Below, piece after piece: positions 1-9,581 of a DNA stretch of 64,000 bases. Location: positions 89,914 through 153,913 of the forward strand of contig CAUJIH010000093.1 of assembly GCA_963205275.1 (NCBI GenBank). The letters are read 5' to 3'. The stretch is from Verrucomicrobiota bacterium (GTDB taxonomy: Bacteria; Verrucomicrobiota; Verrucomicrobiia; Verrucomicrobiales; DEV007). The notes below the pieces were generated by a model. It did no database searches, was not told where the DNA came from, and worked only from the letters and a program-made list of their open reading frames with translations. The number at the start of each line of letters is the position of its first letter. Positions within the stretch are counted from its first letter, which is position 1. The translations under genes were made by a program, and so were the position numbers.

Positions 1-2
1 AC

Positions 3-305
3 AGCTACGTCGGTTATCCCATGCCTTGGTGGGTGGAATTCAAATCCGGTTACGGTTTCCACGCCGGAGCTGTCTGGCCGACGCCACGGACGCACGGCTG
101 CCTGCGACTCCATCGGACGATTGCTCAAGAGTTTTTCAACATGGTACCCGCCGGTGCCACGATTAATATCGCGAACAGTCAGCCGGAGGACGAGACCGTC
201 GGGAAGCACGTTCCTCGCCCCACTGACTACGATAAGCCGGATCATCCACGTTCGGTACTGATCACGGACGCACCGCTGGATCGCACCAGTGAGATTCTGT
301 TCTGA
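3..305 (+). CDS. L,D-transpeptidase (YkuD), C-terminal part only
   Basis: The gene enters from the left edge, so the start is not visible; the frame is open from base 3. The segment HGCLRLH (about 97-117) matches the catalytic HGCxR motif of YkuD L,D-transpeptidases, which form 3-3 peptidoglycan cross-links or attach proteins to peptidoglycan in the periplasm. The preceding FHAG could be the family's upstream conserved histidine. After the motif come about 60 residues with no further domain. A second, unrelated YkuD protein lies at 47068-47859. The family call is good for the motif; the substrate cannot be told from this fragment. Confidence 0.8.
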   Translation, partial: SYVGYPMPWWVEFKSGYGFHAGAVWPTPRTHGCLRLHRTIAQEFFNMVPAGATINIANSQPEDETVGKHVPRPTDYDKPDHPRSVLITDAPLDRTSEILF

Positions 306-339
306 TCCTAGCGTTTCTGATCGCTGGTCGATCATCAAT

Positions 340-1608
340 ATGGACGCCTCCCCAGCCCGAAGCAGACGTGTGAATGTGCGCACGCCTGAAGTGATGAAGC
401 TGGTTGAGGCGGAAGTCGCCCGACACTACGAGAGTTCCCTCGTCGAAAAAGTCCGGATGCGTGGGGGAGAACTCACCGTCGGGAATACATCGATCCGATT
501 GGCAAAGCAATTCGGATTTTGCTATGGCGTCGAGCGTGCCATCGATCTGGCCTATGCATCGCGCCGCGTATTCCCGGACCGCCGGATCTTTCTGATCGGC
601 GAGATCATCCATAACCCCGAGGTGAATGCTCAACTCGCCCAGATGGGGATCGTCACTCTGCCCTGGCAGAAAATGGACGAGAACTATGACAATATCACGG
701 ATGAAGACGTCGTGATCGTGCCAGCTTTTGGTGCCCCCTTGGCCTTCGTGGATCGCTTAAACAAAATCGGTTGTCGCGTTGTGGACACCACCTGTGGCGA
801 TGTGATGAAGGTTTGGAAGAGAGTCCACGGCTTTGCTAAGGAGGAAATCACTTCCATTATTCACGGTAAAGCGGGTCATGAAGAAACGCGAGCTACTGCT
901 TCGCGAGCCGCTGGAGCCGATGGCAAGGGACGCTATCTAGTGGTTCTCACCCTCGATCAAGTGGACTATGTCTGCGACTACATGGAGCACGGAGGAAACG
1001 CTGAGGAGTTCCTAGAAAAATTCGCAGGAGCTTATTCGGAAGGCTTTGATCCCGATAAGCATCTTAAGCGGGTGGGGGTCGCGAACCAGACTACCATGCT
1101 GAAATCGGAGACGGAGGAAATCCAACGTCGAATTCAGGCGGCTATTCAGCGTCGAGACGGCGATGATCACAATTTTTCAGTTTTCGATACGATTTGTGGT
1201 GCGACGCAGGAGCGTCAGGACGCTCTTTTCAATCTGTTAGAACGTCCCTTGAACCTGCTGTTAGTTGTCGGCGGTTACAACAGCTCCAATACCACTCACC
1301 TTGTCGAAATTGGAGAGAAAGCACTGCCTACATTTTTTATTCGCAACGCGGATTGTCTTCACCAGTTCGGCGAGATCATCCATTTCGACATTCATCAAAA
1401 GACCGAAGTGGGGAGCTACTCAGAAGCGCTCGCATCTGATCAGCACATCGTCGTCGGGATAACTGCTGGAGCTTCTTGTCCGAACAATCTGATTGAGGAA
1501 ACCATTCTGAAGGTCTTTGAGTGGCGAGGGGTGGATGCTGATACGGTCCACTCGGTGCTGGAAGCTGGGATTCCTGTACATACTTCCGCGAAGTCGAAAG
1601 TGCTCTGA
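340..1608 (+). CDS. ispH: 4-hydroxy-3-methylbut-2-enyl diphosphate reductase
   Basis: IspH catalyses the last step of the MEP isoprenoid pathway, reducing HMBPP to IPP and DMAPP with a [4Fe-4S] cluster in the cytoplasm. The three expected cluster cysteines are visible: FGFCYGV (C61), TTCGDV, and GASCPNN near the C-terminus. At 422 residues it is longer than the E. coli type (about 316) and resembles the long form of plants, cyanobacteria and some other bacteria, with an N-terminal extension of about 50 residues and an internal insertion. I chose the ATG at 340; a GTG at 289 is in frame but overlaps the upstream gene. No other MEP gene is in the window. Confidence 0.93.
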   Translation: MDASPARSRRVNVRTPEVMKLVEAEVARHYESSLVEKVRMRGGELTVGNTSIRLAKQFGFCYGVERAIDLAYASRRVFPDRRIFLIGEIIHNPEVNAQLAQMGIVTLPWQKMDENYDNITDEDVVIVPAFGAPLAFVDRLNKIGCRVVDTTCGDVMKVWKRVHGFAKEEITSIIHGKAGHEETRATASRAAGADGKGRYLVVLTLDQVDYVCDYMEHGGNAEEFLEKFAGAYSEGFDPDKHLKRVGVANQTTMLKSETEEIQRRIQAAIQRRDGDDHNFSVFDTICGATQERQDALFNLLERPLNLLLVVGGYNSSNTTHLVEIGEKALPTFFIRNADCLHQFGEIIHFDIHQKTEVGSYSEALASDQHIVVGITAGASCPNNLIEETILKVFEWRGVDADTVHSVLEAGIPVHTSAKSKVL

Positions 1609-1615
1609 GCTAGTT

Positions 1616-3313
1616 ATGAAACGCCGTCGCCTTCTTCAATCGCTCGCGCTCTCGACACCTGCGATCCTTTGGTCAAATCAAACTGCTTTGGGGCAGAACC
1701 CTAAATCGACTGCACGAGAGGCTCATTCGCTCAAAGCGGATGTAGTGATCTTGGGTGGAGGACTCGGGGGTGTCTCTGCAGCACTGGCTGCAGCTCGCAA
1801 TGGATTGCGTGTCATCTTAACGGAAGAAACAGACTGGATCGGCGGGCAACTCACCGCACAGGCTGTCCCGCCAGACGAACACAAAAACATCGAAAGCTAC
1901 GGGGCGAACGCCTCCTATCGCGAACTGCGCAATCGCATCCGAGACTACTATCGGAACCACTATCCGCTGACTGAGGCGGCGAAGGCGAAAGGCTGGCTCA
2001 ATCCCGGGGAAGGAGGAGTGTCGCGCTTGTGCCACGAGCCCCGGGTCGCGCTAGCAGCGATGTATGAGATGATCAACTCACATCTCTCGACAGGACGCAT
2101 CTCTCTGTTGCTCAATCACAAGCTGGCGGCGGCCCATACCGAAGGGGACAAGATCATCGGCGTTACGGTCCACGATCTGAGAAATAACGTCTCACGCTCT
2201 TTGGAGGCTCCGCTCTTCATCGACGCAACCGAGTTGGGCGACTTGCTGCCGCTGAGCGAGACCGAATGGGTGACAGGATCTGAGTCGCAATCCGAGACTG
2301 GCGAACTCCATGCCCCCGAAAAGGCGAATCCTAACAATCTCCAGGCCGCGACGTGGTGTTTCCCGATCGAATACGTGGACGGGGAGAACTTTGTCGGAGA
2401 AGCCCCGACAAACTACGATTTCTGGCGAAACTACGTTCCCCAACTGACCCCCGCCTGGCCGGGACCATTGTTCAGCTTCACATACTCAAATCCGCGTACG
2501 CTGGAACCCCGAACGCTCCCTTTCGACCCGAAGACGGAGCAAAAAGGTTCGTGGTGGACCTACCGCCGGATCGCCTGGAAGTCGAACTTTCAGGCCGGGA
2601 GCTACGCAGGCAGCATCAGTCTGGTCAACTGGCCACAAAACGACTATCTACTGGGGCACTTTCTCGGCTCAGAGGAAGAGACGAAGCGTCATCTCGACGG
2701 AGCGCGCCAGCTCAGTCTGTCGCTGTTTCACTGGTTACAGACAGAGGCCCCCCGTCCGGATGGCGGCGGCACAGGATGGCCTGGGCTGCGACTGCGTCCC
2801 GAGTTGACCGGCTCTCCAGACGGACTGGCGCTGTATCCGTACATCCGAGAAGCACGACGCATCCGAGCAGAGTTTACCGTCTTGGAGCAACATGTCGGGG
2901 AGGACGCGCGGAGAGTAGAACTTCGTCGACCGGAAGGAGAAATCAAAGCCGTCGCGTTCGAGGATAGCGTCGGAATCGGGTCCTACAATATCGACTTGCA
3001 CCCGAGCACCGGAGGAGACAACTACATCGACGTTCGGTCCCTTCCCTTCCAGATTCCACTGGGAGCCCTGATTCCCCAGCGAGTGGAGAATCTCTTGGCG
3101 GCGAACAAGAACATCGGGACCACCCATATTACCAATGGCTGCTATCGACTCCATCCGGTGGAATGGGGCATAGGCGAGGCAGCCGGAGCGCTTGCCGCCT
3201 TTTGCAAAGCGAGAGGCAAACAGGCTCGCGAGGTGAGAAATACCCCCGACCTCCTCGTCGAATTTCAGGGACTTCTGACAAAACAGGGAGTCGAGTTATC
3301 TTGGCCCGCGTAA
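1616..3313 (+). CDS. Secreted FAD-dependent oxidoreductase (FAD_oxidored / xanthan-lyase-like)
   Basis: The 565-residue protein begins with a signal peptide (MKRRRLLQSLAL then a hydrophobic stretch ending near ALGQ). A dinucleotide-binding Rossmann motif, VVILGGGLGGVSAAL, follows at about residues 43-57, with the acidic residue of strand 2 in TEETDWIGGQ. A C-terminal FAD contact region around LLAANKNIGTTHITNG is also typical of this family (PF12831), which is common in PVC bacteria and Bacteroidetes and often mis-annotated as xanthan lyase. Its substrate is unknown. The ATG at 1616 gives a proper signal peptide, while the frame extends further upstream into ispH. It lies 7 bases after ispH. 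Confidence 0.8.
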   Translation: MKRRRLLQSLALSTPAILWSNQTALGQNPKSTAREAHSLKADVVILGGGLGGVSAALAAARNGLRVILTEETDWIGGQLTAQAVPPDEHKNIESYGANASYRELRNRIRDYYRNHYPLTEAAKAKGWLNPGEGGVSRLCHEPRVALAAMYEMINSHLSTGRISLLLNHKLAAAHTEGDKIIGVTVHDLRNNVSRSLEAPLFIDATELGDLLPLSETEWVTGSESQSETGELHAPEKANPNNLQAATWCFPIEYVDGENFVGEAPTNYDFWRNYVPQLTPAWPGPLFSFTYSNPRTLEPRTLPFDPKTEQKGSWWTYRRIAWKSNFQAGSYAGSISLVNWPQNDYLLGHFLGSEEETKRHLDGARQLSLSLFHWLQTEAPRPDGGGTGWPGLRLRPELTGSPDGLALYPYIREARRIRAEFTVLEQHVGEDARRVELRRPEGEIKAVAFEDSVGIGSYNIDLHPSTGGDNYIDVRSLPFQIPLGALIPQRVENLLAANKNIGTTHITNGCYRLHPVEWGIGEAAGALAAFCKARGKQAREVRNTPDLLVEFQGLLTKQGVELSWPA

Positions 3314-3349
3314 ATCCGTCACCGGACCATACCCTCTTGAATCACCGCC

Positions 3350-4204
3350 CTAACCCTCTTGTCTCCATGGCTTCAGGACATCATCGGAGAAAATGCGTTC
3401 TGAAAGAGTCCGGATTCGCTCGTCCGCCAGATGGCGTCGATAGTCTGCATTGCTAAACCAGCTCGGATAGCTAACCGTTACGACCTCCCCCAGCGTCAGC
3501 ATCGCAGGAGTTGGCTCTAGGAGCTCTGAAGCATATTGTAGCCACTTTTCGCGAAATTGAGGTGGCTTGATCGGTCGGAGCCACCGACGGGAGCCGCTTT
3601 TCACTTGGATCATACTGGCTAATTGATTCCACGGCTCACGGATAATCGAGATGACTCGCATCCGCCTTGGAAGCGTCCATCCTCTCTCGTTCAGAAAAGG
3701 TTGATACACTCGATCCTTCCATTCTGCATACTGGATAGCGAATTCACCCGGAGTCAGATTTTCCACGATAAAAATATTCCGATCAGCCGCAGATTCGCGG
3801 GCGTCCATATAGGGAATCATCTGCGCATCTAGACAACGTCGCCGTCCGTAGGTGCGAAAATGACGGAGCACTCTCCGAGCGAAGGGGCGAAGGAAGGTCG
3901 GATATCGTTTCACGAAGCCTTCACGCTGGGTCCTCAAATAGCGCCAAATATGCCAGTCATCACCGTGACAAAACGCTAATTCACTGGCACGCCCTCCGCG
4001 CACGGAGACATACACAATCGGTTTTCCGTCGAGCGGAGTTTTCGCACGCAGGCTCAGAGGTGTGTCATTGATCAGCCGATTCATGCCGTCAAAATGCGGA
4101 ATCAGCCAAGCCAAGATCGCATGGATTCCAGAGCGCCGCAGTCCTAGTACGAACACATCCTCATCCGCCCAGCGTTCCTGATGCAGTGATACATCTTCCC
4201 TCAT
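3350..4204 (-). CDS. Sulfotransferase-like P-loop protein
   Basis: The 284-residue protein has near its N-terminus VLGLRRSGIHAI, which resembles the 5'-phosphosulfate binding loop of PAPS-dependent sulfotransferases. VISIIREPWNQLASM at about residue 190 resembles the 3'-phosphate loop (RxPxNxxxS). No signal peptide is present. Both motifs are imperfect, so it may be a family member with another acceptor or an uncharacterised relative. It is convergent with the FAD oxidoreductase gene, whose stop lies only 36 bases away, and it is transcribed alone. The following 4205-4384 gap shows no clear element. Confidence 0.5.
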   Translation of the reverse strand: MREDVSLHQERWADEDVFVLGLRRSGIHAILAWLIPHFDGMNRLINDTPLSLRAKTPLDGKPIVYVSVRGGRASELAFCHGDDWHIWRYLRTQREGFVKRYPTFLRPFARRVLRHFRTYGRRRCLDAQMIPYMDARESAADRNIFIVENLTPGEFAIQYAEWKDRVYQPFLNERGWTLPRRMRVISIIREPWNQLASMIQVKSGSRRWLRPIKPPQFREKWLQYASELLEPTPAMLTLGEVVTVSYPSWFSNADYRRHLADERIRTLSERIFSDDVLKPWRQEG

Positions 4205-4384
4205 CGATCCAACTCTTGGAGCTTGTTCATACGGAAACGCAGTTTTAGTCGTCTAAGCTTGAGTCAACTTTGTGAGAACAAATCTGCATGTGCTTCATAG
4301 CAGACGCTCAAGGGTGGCGCAAACGTCTCTTTACTCTTTCGTAGAAACGCGAAGCGAAACCAATCCTGACTGATCGAATGACGC

Positions 4385-6058
4385 TCACTTCAGTGCCACG
4401 ATCACGCGCACCTGTTCTGCCATCTCGCCATCGCCGCGCAGCCGCAAATTAATCGTACGACGATCCTCGCTCAGAAGAATTTCGTCCTCACCCGAGGTCA
4501 GGCCGCGTCCAATCAGCCCCTGCTCTCGGATACTGGTGGCACCGACCACCGCATCCGAACTCTCCAAACGGTCTTGAGAAAATATGATGCCCACGATCGG
4601 GTGGTCGAAAGTGAGTGAGGTCTCCCTCTCTCCGTTATCACGCCCAGATCTCTCCTTGGACGGTACCTGTAGGAGATAACTGCGCAATTCGCTATCCGGA
4701 GCAAGAGATGCCCCGTGATTCGCCTCCGCTACGGCAAACGATCCATTGGGAAGGCTATCTACCTGCAACTCATCCGATAGACGAAATGACTCATTCTCCA
4801 AAACGACGCGCAGGTCTCCGGATTCCTCTCCGATTGACGCATTAATCAAGCCAGGCAGTTCGACGCGAACTGGTCCCAGATTATCCTCGACTCCGGCCAC
4901 CATAGCCCAAGCCTTGGAAAAAGCGCGGGGATTGTAGGGCACATCCACCAACTTGTCGCGGAAGTGATCAACCTGAACTGCCTCGAATTCTGATAGCGCA
5001 CGACATTTCCCGCTCGTCGTCAGACAGACCCCGGCACCACCACCGAGCACGATGGCTTCCGTTCTGTCCGTATCCCGTGCATCGATCCCGACAAACTGAG
5101 TTGTTTTAGAAATACTGAGTCCGCGTGAGCGCAGACGCACTCCAGTATCACCATCCGAGGCTTTCGCTAGAGCGATTCCGGACAGAACTTCGGCAGTTGC
5201 GTCGGGACTGATTTCGAATCGAGCGGGTCCCTGAACAGTCAAATCTGCACCTCCCGAGAGTCGCATGGAAACGATCCCTCGGCTCAGTTCATAAACTCCG
5301 GGGAGCATTCTCCCCTCCTGATCGGGCTGGGTGCCATCTCCCCATCGGGCATCGTCGGTGCTCTTCACTACGGCTCCCACCGACGCCACCGAGGCGGAAC
5401 CGGGGGCCGCCATACGTCGTGCGACAACCTGACCAGCCAGAAAAGCACCGATGCCAACGACAGCCGCCGCTGTCAGTAATCTCAACACGGTGCTGGGCCA
5501 GCCAGAGGAGAAGGACACGATATTGTCAGGCGGCGTTGAGTCCGTATCCAACGACATCTCTCGGTCAAGGAGGTTCGCAAAATCATCGACGAAATGATCC
5601 TCTTTTGTCTCCGCCCACATCCGAGTCTGCAGGGATTCCAGAAAGGCCTGCTCGCTCCGATCCCGCGACACCGCCTCGCGCAGCCACTCGTCCTCGGCCA
5701 AACGACGTCGCAGATCCCGAGTCGTATCGGGTTTTTCCCATAGACGCTTCGTTAGCTGATCGCATTCAAAGACAGTCGCATCCCCCTCACATACTCGTGC
5801 GACCAATTCAGATTCCTCCAGCGCTGCACTGACGAGATCGCCTTTCCAGACAGTTCCCGGGTCCCTTACTGCCCCCCCTTGCTCACGAAGAACCTGACGA
5901 AGCCATTCCGAAAAGCGCAGTTCCTCAGAAATTCGCTCCCCGAATGATTCCCGATTCGCCGCTCTTTGAGATAGCTCCTCTAGAAGTAGCTCATCGGCCT
6001 CTCCGTGCAGGAGTTCGAGCAGTAGTTCGTCATCGTCAGAGTGAAGTTTTCGATCCAT
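4385..6058 (-). CDS. FecR-domain membrane protein (probable anti-sigma partner)
   Basis: The 557-residue protein has an acidic, Leu-rich N-terminal cytoplasmic region (about 1-185) and one membrane segment, VLRLLTAAAVVGIGAFLAG, near 190-215. A FecR-like periplasmic domain follows, with the segments GIVSMRLSGGADLTVQGPA and ATAEVLSGIALAKA. The C-terminal 200 residues resemble no domain I know. It starts 10 bases after the ECF sigma gene, the usual arrangement in PVC bacteria, where a FecR-like protein holds or senses for its sigma factor. Target genes cannot be inferred here. The membrane topology and FecR call are well supported; the anti-sigma role is inferred. Confidence 0.75.
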   Translation of the reverse strand: MDRKLHSDDDELLLELLHGEADELLLEELSQRAANRESFGERISEELRFSEWLRQVLREQGGAVRDPGTVWKGDLVSAALEESELVARVCEGDATVFECDQLTKRLWEKPDTTRDLRRRLAEDEWLREAVSRDRSEQAFLESLQTRMWAETKEDHFVDDFANLLDREMSLDTDSTPPDNIVSFSSGWPSTVLRLLTAAAVVGIGAFLAGQVVARRMAAPGSASVASVGAVVKSTDDARWGDGTQPDQEGRMLPGVYELSRGIVSMRLSGGADLTVQGPARFEISPDATAEVLSGIALAKASDGDTGVRLRSRGLSISKTTQFVGIDARDTDRTEAIVLGGGAGVCLTTSGKCRALSEFEAVQVDHFRDKLVDVPYNPRAFSKAWAMVAGVEDNLGPVRVELPGLINASIGEESGDLRVVLENESFRLSDELQVDSLPNGSFAVAEANHGASLAPDSELRSYLLQVPSKERSGRDNGERETSLTFDHPIVGIIFSQDRLESSDAVVGATSIREQGLIGRGLTSGEDEILLSEDRRTINLRLRGDGEMAEQVRVIVALK

Positions 6059-6068
6059 ATCGAGCGAT

Positions 6069-6614
6069 TCAGTGGGCAGTAGCGACAGCGAGCCGTTGTT
6101 CCATGCACTCGCGCAGAGCGCTGCGTAGGCGCTCTAGCGACTTCCGCACAGCGGGTGGTTTCATCTCAAATTCCTCGGCTATATCCTGAGCAGAATGCTC
6201 TTCTTCATAGCGCGAGCGCAGTAGCCGCAGACTTCGCTCTGGCAGAGCCTGCACGCACTCGCGCAGCGCGGTCAAGCGGGCTTGCGCATAGTCCCCCATC
6301 TCCTCCGGAGCTTCGTCCATGGCAGAGGAAGAGGCCAGTAGCACATCCGTGAGATTGTCTGACAGGATGCGCTTACGGCGGGCATCTTTCCGACGCTCGT
6401 TGATCACCAGATTTCGTGCGATCCCACGTAGCCAAGCTCCGAAGTCGCGACTCTGATCGAACTCATCAAAGCGATTGTAGGCGACGATAAACGCCTCCTG
6501 CGCCACATCATCCACCCACAGGGGATCGACTCCCAGAGAGCGCACGAAGCCGCGCAGCCCTGCGTGATACTCGCGAACATGCTCGATAAATTGCTCTCTT
6601 TCGACGGGTGTCAT
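6069..6614 (-). CDS. ECF-type RNA polymerase sigma factor
   Basis: The 181-residue protein has region 2 (residues about 12-85, with WVDDVAQEAFIVAYNRF and the DNA-melting part DFGAWLRGIARNLVINERR). Region 4 (about 120-175) contains the helix-turn-helix SAQDIAEEFEMKPPAVRKSL. This is a typical ECF sigma layout with no region 3. It heads a two-gene operon with the FecR-domain protein. No autoregulated promoter could be defined by eye in the 98 bases upstream. Confidence 0.9.
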   Translation of the reverse strand: MTPVEREQFIEHVREYHAGLRGFVRSLGVDPLWVDDVAQEAFIVAYNRFDEFDQSRDFGAWLRGIARNLVINERRKDARRKRILSDNLTDVLLASSSAMDEAPEEMGDYAQARLTALRECVQALPERSLRLLRSRYEEEHSAQDIAEEFEMKPPAVRKSLERLRSALRECMEQRLAVATAH

Positions 6615-6712
6615 GAAGCCGATCTCTCCTTCTTGTCCCGAAGGCTGGGAGCGTGACTTGATCTCGCATGATTGGGGAAATTTTTATCGCCGAGCCACGA
6701 TTAAATCTTCCA

Positions 6713-7471
6713 TCAGTCGATGTAGATTGCAATCGGGCAGTGGTCCGAGCCATGGACGGAGGGTAAGATCGCGGCATCCTTCATCCGACTGATCAATTGA
6801 GGAGAGATACAGAAATAATCGATTCTCCATCCTACATTCCTCTCTCGGGCTCCGCCCCGATAGCTCCACCACGTATAGCTGTCGCGTTGATCGGGGTAAA
6901 AATGGCGAAAACTATCGACAAATCCTGCCTCCTCGATGCGGTCAAAACCGGCTCGTTCCTCATCAGTGAACCCGGCGCTCCTCCGATTCTGATCTGGGCG
7001 AGCTAGGTCAATTTCCCGGTGTGCCACATTCAGGTCTCCGGCGAAAATTACAGGCTTCTCCCTTTCCAGTTCTTTCATATAAGTCAGAAATGCCTCGTCC
7101 CACCGCGTCCGGTAGGCGAGCCGCTGGAGCTGATCCTGTGAATTCGGCGTATAGACATTTACGATCTGAAAATCTGGAAATTCCGTGATCAGAACTCGCC
7201 CTTCGTGATCGTGCTCGTCTATTCCGATTCCGCGACTCGTGGAGAGAATCGGTACCCGCGACAGAGTCGCTACGCCGGAATAACCCTTTTTCTCCGCAGC
7301 GTTCCATTCCACGGACCACCCCAGGGCACCGAAATCATGCTCCACCTGTTCGCGCTCAGCCTTAACTTCCTGCAGCACGATAACATCCGGGTTCTCTCGC
7401 TCTAAAAACTCGAGAAAGCCCTTCTTCAGCACCGCTCGGATCCCATTCACATTCCAACTAATCAGCTTCAT
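6713..7471 (-). CDS. xthA: Exodeoxyribonuclease III
   Basis: This 252-residue enzyme matches XthA from end to end: KLISWNVNGIRA at the N-terminus (catalytic Asn), VIVLQEVKAE (metal-binding Glu), AGDLNVAHREIDLA (Asp/Asn pair) and HGSDHCPI at the C-terminus (Asp-His pair). It acts in base excision repair as AP endonuclease and 3'-5' exonuclease. It is a single gene transcribed leftward. The 238 bases to the next gene (7472-7709) are AT-rich around 7590-7640 and probably hold divergent promoters, but I could not define boxes. Confidence 0.95.
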   Translation of the reverse strand: MKLISWNVNGIRAVLKKGFLEFLERENPDVIVLQEVKAEREQVEHDFGALGWSVEWNAAEKKGYSGVATLSRVPILSTSRGIGIDEHDHEGRVLITEFPDFQIVNVYTPNSQDQLQRLAYRTRWDEAFLTYMKELEREKPVIFAGDLNVAHREIDLARPDQNRRSAGFTDEERAGFDRIEEAGFVDSFRHFYPDQRDSYTWWSYRGGARERNVGWRIDYFCISPQLISRMKDAAILPSVHGSDHCPIAIYID

Positions 7472-7709
7472 CTCTATCGAATACGATTTCGTGTCACGCT
7501 CAGCCGTTCACCCAAGTCCAGTGCAGCGCAACACTTTTCGCTTGCGAATCCTTACACTCAGAAGCATAAAGAACGCTTTGTCAGTTTGGAGAATTTTCTA
7601 ATCTTAAAGATTTTCCGATTTTTTTCATTCAAATAGACAAATTCGGTGAGACCGTAACGCTTTCCCCTCGGTTCAACGCGTTTCTACCGCTTTCCATCAT
7701 CTCTTCACT

Positions 7710-8660
7710 ATGATAGAAGTTATCAATCTTCATAAACACTTCGGTGCCAAGGTCGCAGTCGACGGCGTGTCATTCACCGTCAAGAAAGGCGAAGTCCTCG
7801 GCTTCCTCGGACCCAACGGTGCCGGAAAATCCACCACCATGCGCATGGTGACGGGATTCATGCCGCCTACTCTCGGTAGCGTGCGAATCGGCGGAGCTGA
7901 CATCGAGACGAACGAGATCGAGGCGAAGGCGAAGATCGGCTATCTGCCAGAGGCTGCTCCACTCTACTCTGATATGACGGTGGAGGCCTTCCTGCGATTC
8001 GCAGCTGAAATGCGACGTGTGCCGGCTGCGGAGATCGACGCCGCCGTCGAACGGGTCATCGAGACCACCTTCCTTGATCCCGTCCGGCACCAGAGCATCG
8101 ACACTCTATCGAAAGGCTATCGCCACCGTACCTGCTTCGCGCAGTCGATCATCCACGATCCCGAAGTCCTCATTCTCGACGAGCCAACGGATGGACTCGA
8201 TCCGAATCAAAAGCACGAGATCCGTCAACTGATTCACCGAATGGGAAAAACGAAGGCGATCATCTTTTCCACCCATATTCTGGAAGAAGTCGAAGCCGCC
8301 TGCACCCGAGCAATCATCATCGATCGAGGCCGTATCATCGCCGACGGAACTCCGGAGGAACTGAAGGCGAAGGCCAGCAATGCGGGAACCGTATATCTGA
8401 AGGCATCTGGATCGGCTGGTGAGGCAATCAAGGAATGGCTGGAAAGGCTCGCCTCTACTGCCTCTGTTGAGGTTCTCGAATCCTCTGACGACGAAATCAT
8501 CGCTCGCGTGAAACCGAAAAAGGGCAAATCCAATGACCTCAGTTCTGAAGTCTATACGCTTTGCCGTGAAAAAAACCTGAATGTTCACGAGCTGCGTGTG
8601 GAAGAGGGTCGCCTCGACATACTCTTCCGCGAAATCACCAAATCGGACTCTGATAAATAA
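7710..8660 (+). CDS. ABC transporter ATP-binding protein, GldA-like
   Basis: The 316-residue ATPase has Walker A GPNGAGKST (about 35-43), the signature region LSKGYRHR, Walker B LILDEPTDGLDP and the switch histidine in FSTHIL. It has the ~80-residue C-terminal extension of ABC-2 type exporters. It is first of four same-strand genes with short gaps (permease, GldG-like, DUF4340), the arrangement known in Bacteroidetes as GldA-GldF-GldG and widespread in non-gliding bacteria. It supplies ATP hydrolysis for the membrane complex. The exported substrate is not known in such systems. Confidence 0.88.
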   Translation: MIEVINLHKHFGAKVAVDGVSFTVKKGEVLGFLGPNGAGKSTTMRMVTGFMPPTLGSVRIGGADIETNEIEAKAKIGYLPEAAPLYSDMTVEAFLRFAAEMRRVPAAEIDAAVERVIETTFLDPVRHQSIDTLSKGYRHRTCFAQSIIHDPEVLILDEPTDGLDPNQKHEIRQLIHRMGKTKAIIFSTHILEEVEAACTRAIIIDRGRIIADGTPEELKAKASNAGTVYLKASGSAGEAIKEWLERLASTASVEVLESSDDEIIARVKPKKGKSNDLSSEVYTLCREKNLNVHELRVEEGRLDILFREITKSDSDK

Positions 8661-8702
8661 GGAACCCCTGATTCCGCTCCAGACTGACTTTTCATCGATC
8701 TT

Positions 8703-9542
8703 ATGAAAGCTTTGATCACTCTTCTACTGCAATTCGCCGTCCCGACGGCCATCATCGCCGCTGTATTCGTCGGCATCGTTTTCTTCGTACTTCCTCGCGA
8801 GGTAAGGACAATTTTTAAGCGCGAGCTTAGAAGCTATTTCACCTCACCGATCGCTTACGTGCTTTTTGTCGTCTTCCTCGGGATCTCGAATGCTCTCTCC
8901 TTCTTCTTCACAGGCGTTCTTGAGGGCGGAGAGGCTGATCTCTTCCTTCCTTACTTCCAGTATCTGCCTTGGTATCTGATCCTCATTGCCCCCGCTGTGG
9001 GAATGCGTCTGTGGTCAGAGGAGCAACGGCTGGGCACCATGGAACTGATGCTGACGATGCCGCTGGCCCCTTGGCATGCGATTTTGGGAAAATATCTCGC
9101 TGCTGCGGTGGTGCTCTTCACCATGTTGCTGCTGTCCTTTCCCATCGTGTGGACCATCAATTTCCTAGGAGAACCAGATAACGGAGTCATCATGTCCGGC
9201 TTCGTGGCGACTTTCTTCGTCGCCCTCTGCTTTCTGGCCGTTACCTCCTTCGTTTCCGCGATGACTCGGAGTCAGTTGGTGGCCCTCCTTATCTCTGTCG
9301 CCGTATGTCTGGTGCTCTGGCTCGGTGGACTTCCTCACATCAGTGAGATGCTGATGAACCTGAAAGGTGCTTGGCTAATCGCTTGGCCATTGCTCAAGCT
9401 CATCAATGCCGTCGGCGTGATGCCCCATTTCACAGAGCTGGCGAAAGGTGTCCTCGGTCTCCGAGACATCATTTTCTTCCTCACCTTCATTGCCTTCTGC
9501 CTCTTCGCTACATCCACCGCTATCCGTCTGAAGCGTGCGTAA
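8703..9542 (+). CDS. ABC-2 type permease, GldF-like
   Basis: This 279-residue membrane protein has about seven hydrophobic segments. An extra N-terminal segment (MKALITLLLQFAVPTAII) precedes the usual start RTIFKRELRSYFTSPIAYV, which is characteristic of GldF-type permeases. The cytoplasmic motif MRLWSEEQRLGTMELMLTMP is conserved in ABC-2 permeases and couples to the ATPase. It lies 42 bases after the ATPase gene and 39 before the GldG-like gene. The extra N-terminal helix could mean that the true start is further in, but no alternative ATG is nearby. Confidence 0.85.
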   Translation: MKALITLLLQFAVPTAIIAAVFVGIVFFVLPREVRTIFKRELRSYFTSPIAYVLFVVFLGISNALSFFFTGVLEGGEADLFLPYFQYLPWYLILIAPAVGMRLWSEEQRLGTMELMLTMPLAPWHAILGKYLAAAVVLFTMLLLSFPIVWTINFLGEPDNGVIMSGFVATFFVALCFLAVTSFVSAMTRSQLVALLISVAVCLVLWLGGLPHISEMLMNLKGAWLIAWPLLKLINAVGVMPHFTELAKGVLGLRDIIFFLTFIAFCLFATSTAIRLKRA

Positions 9543-9581
9543 CCCTCCTCCCTACCTAATTTCTATTATCCCATCCATCGT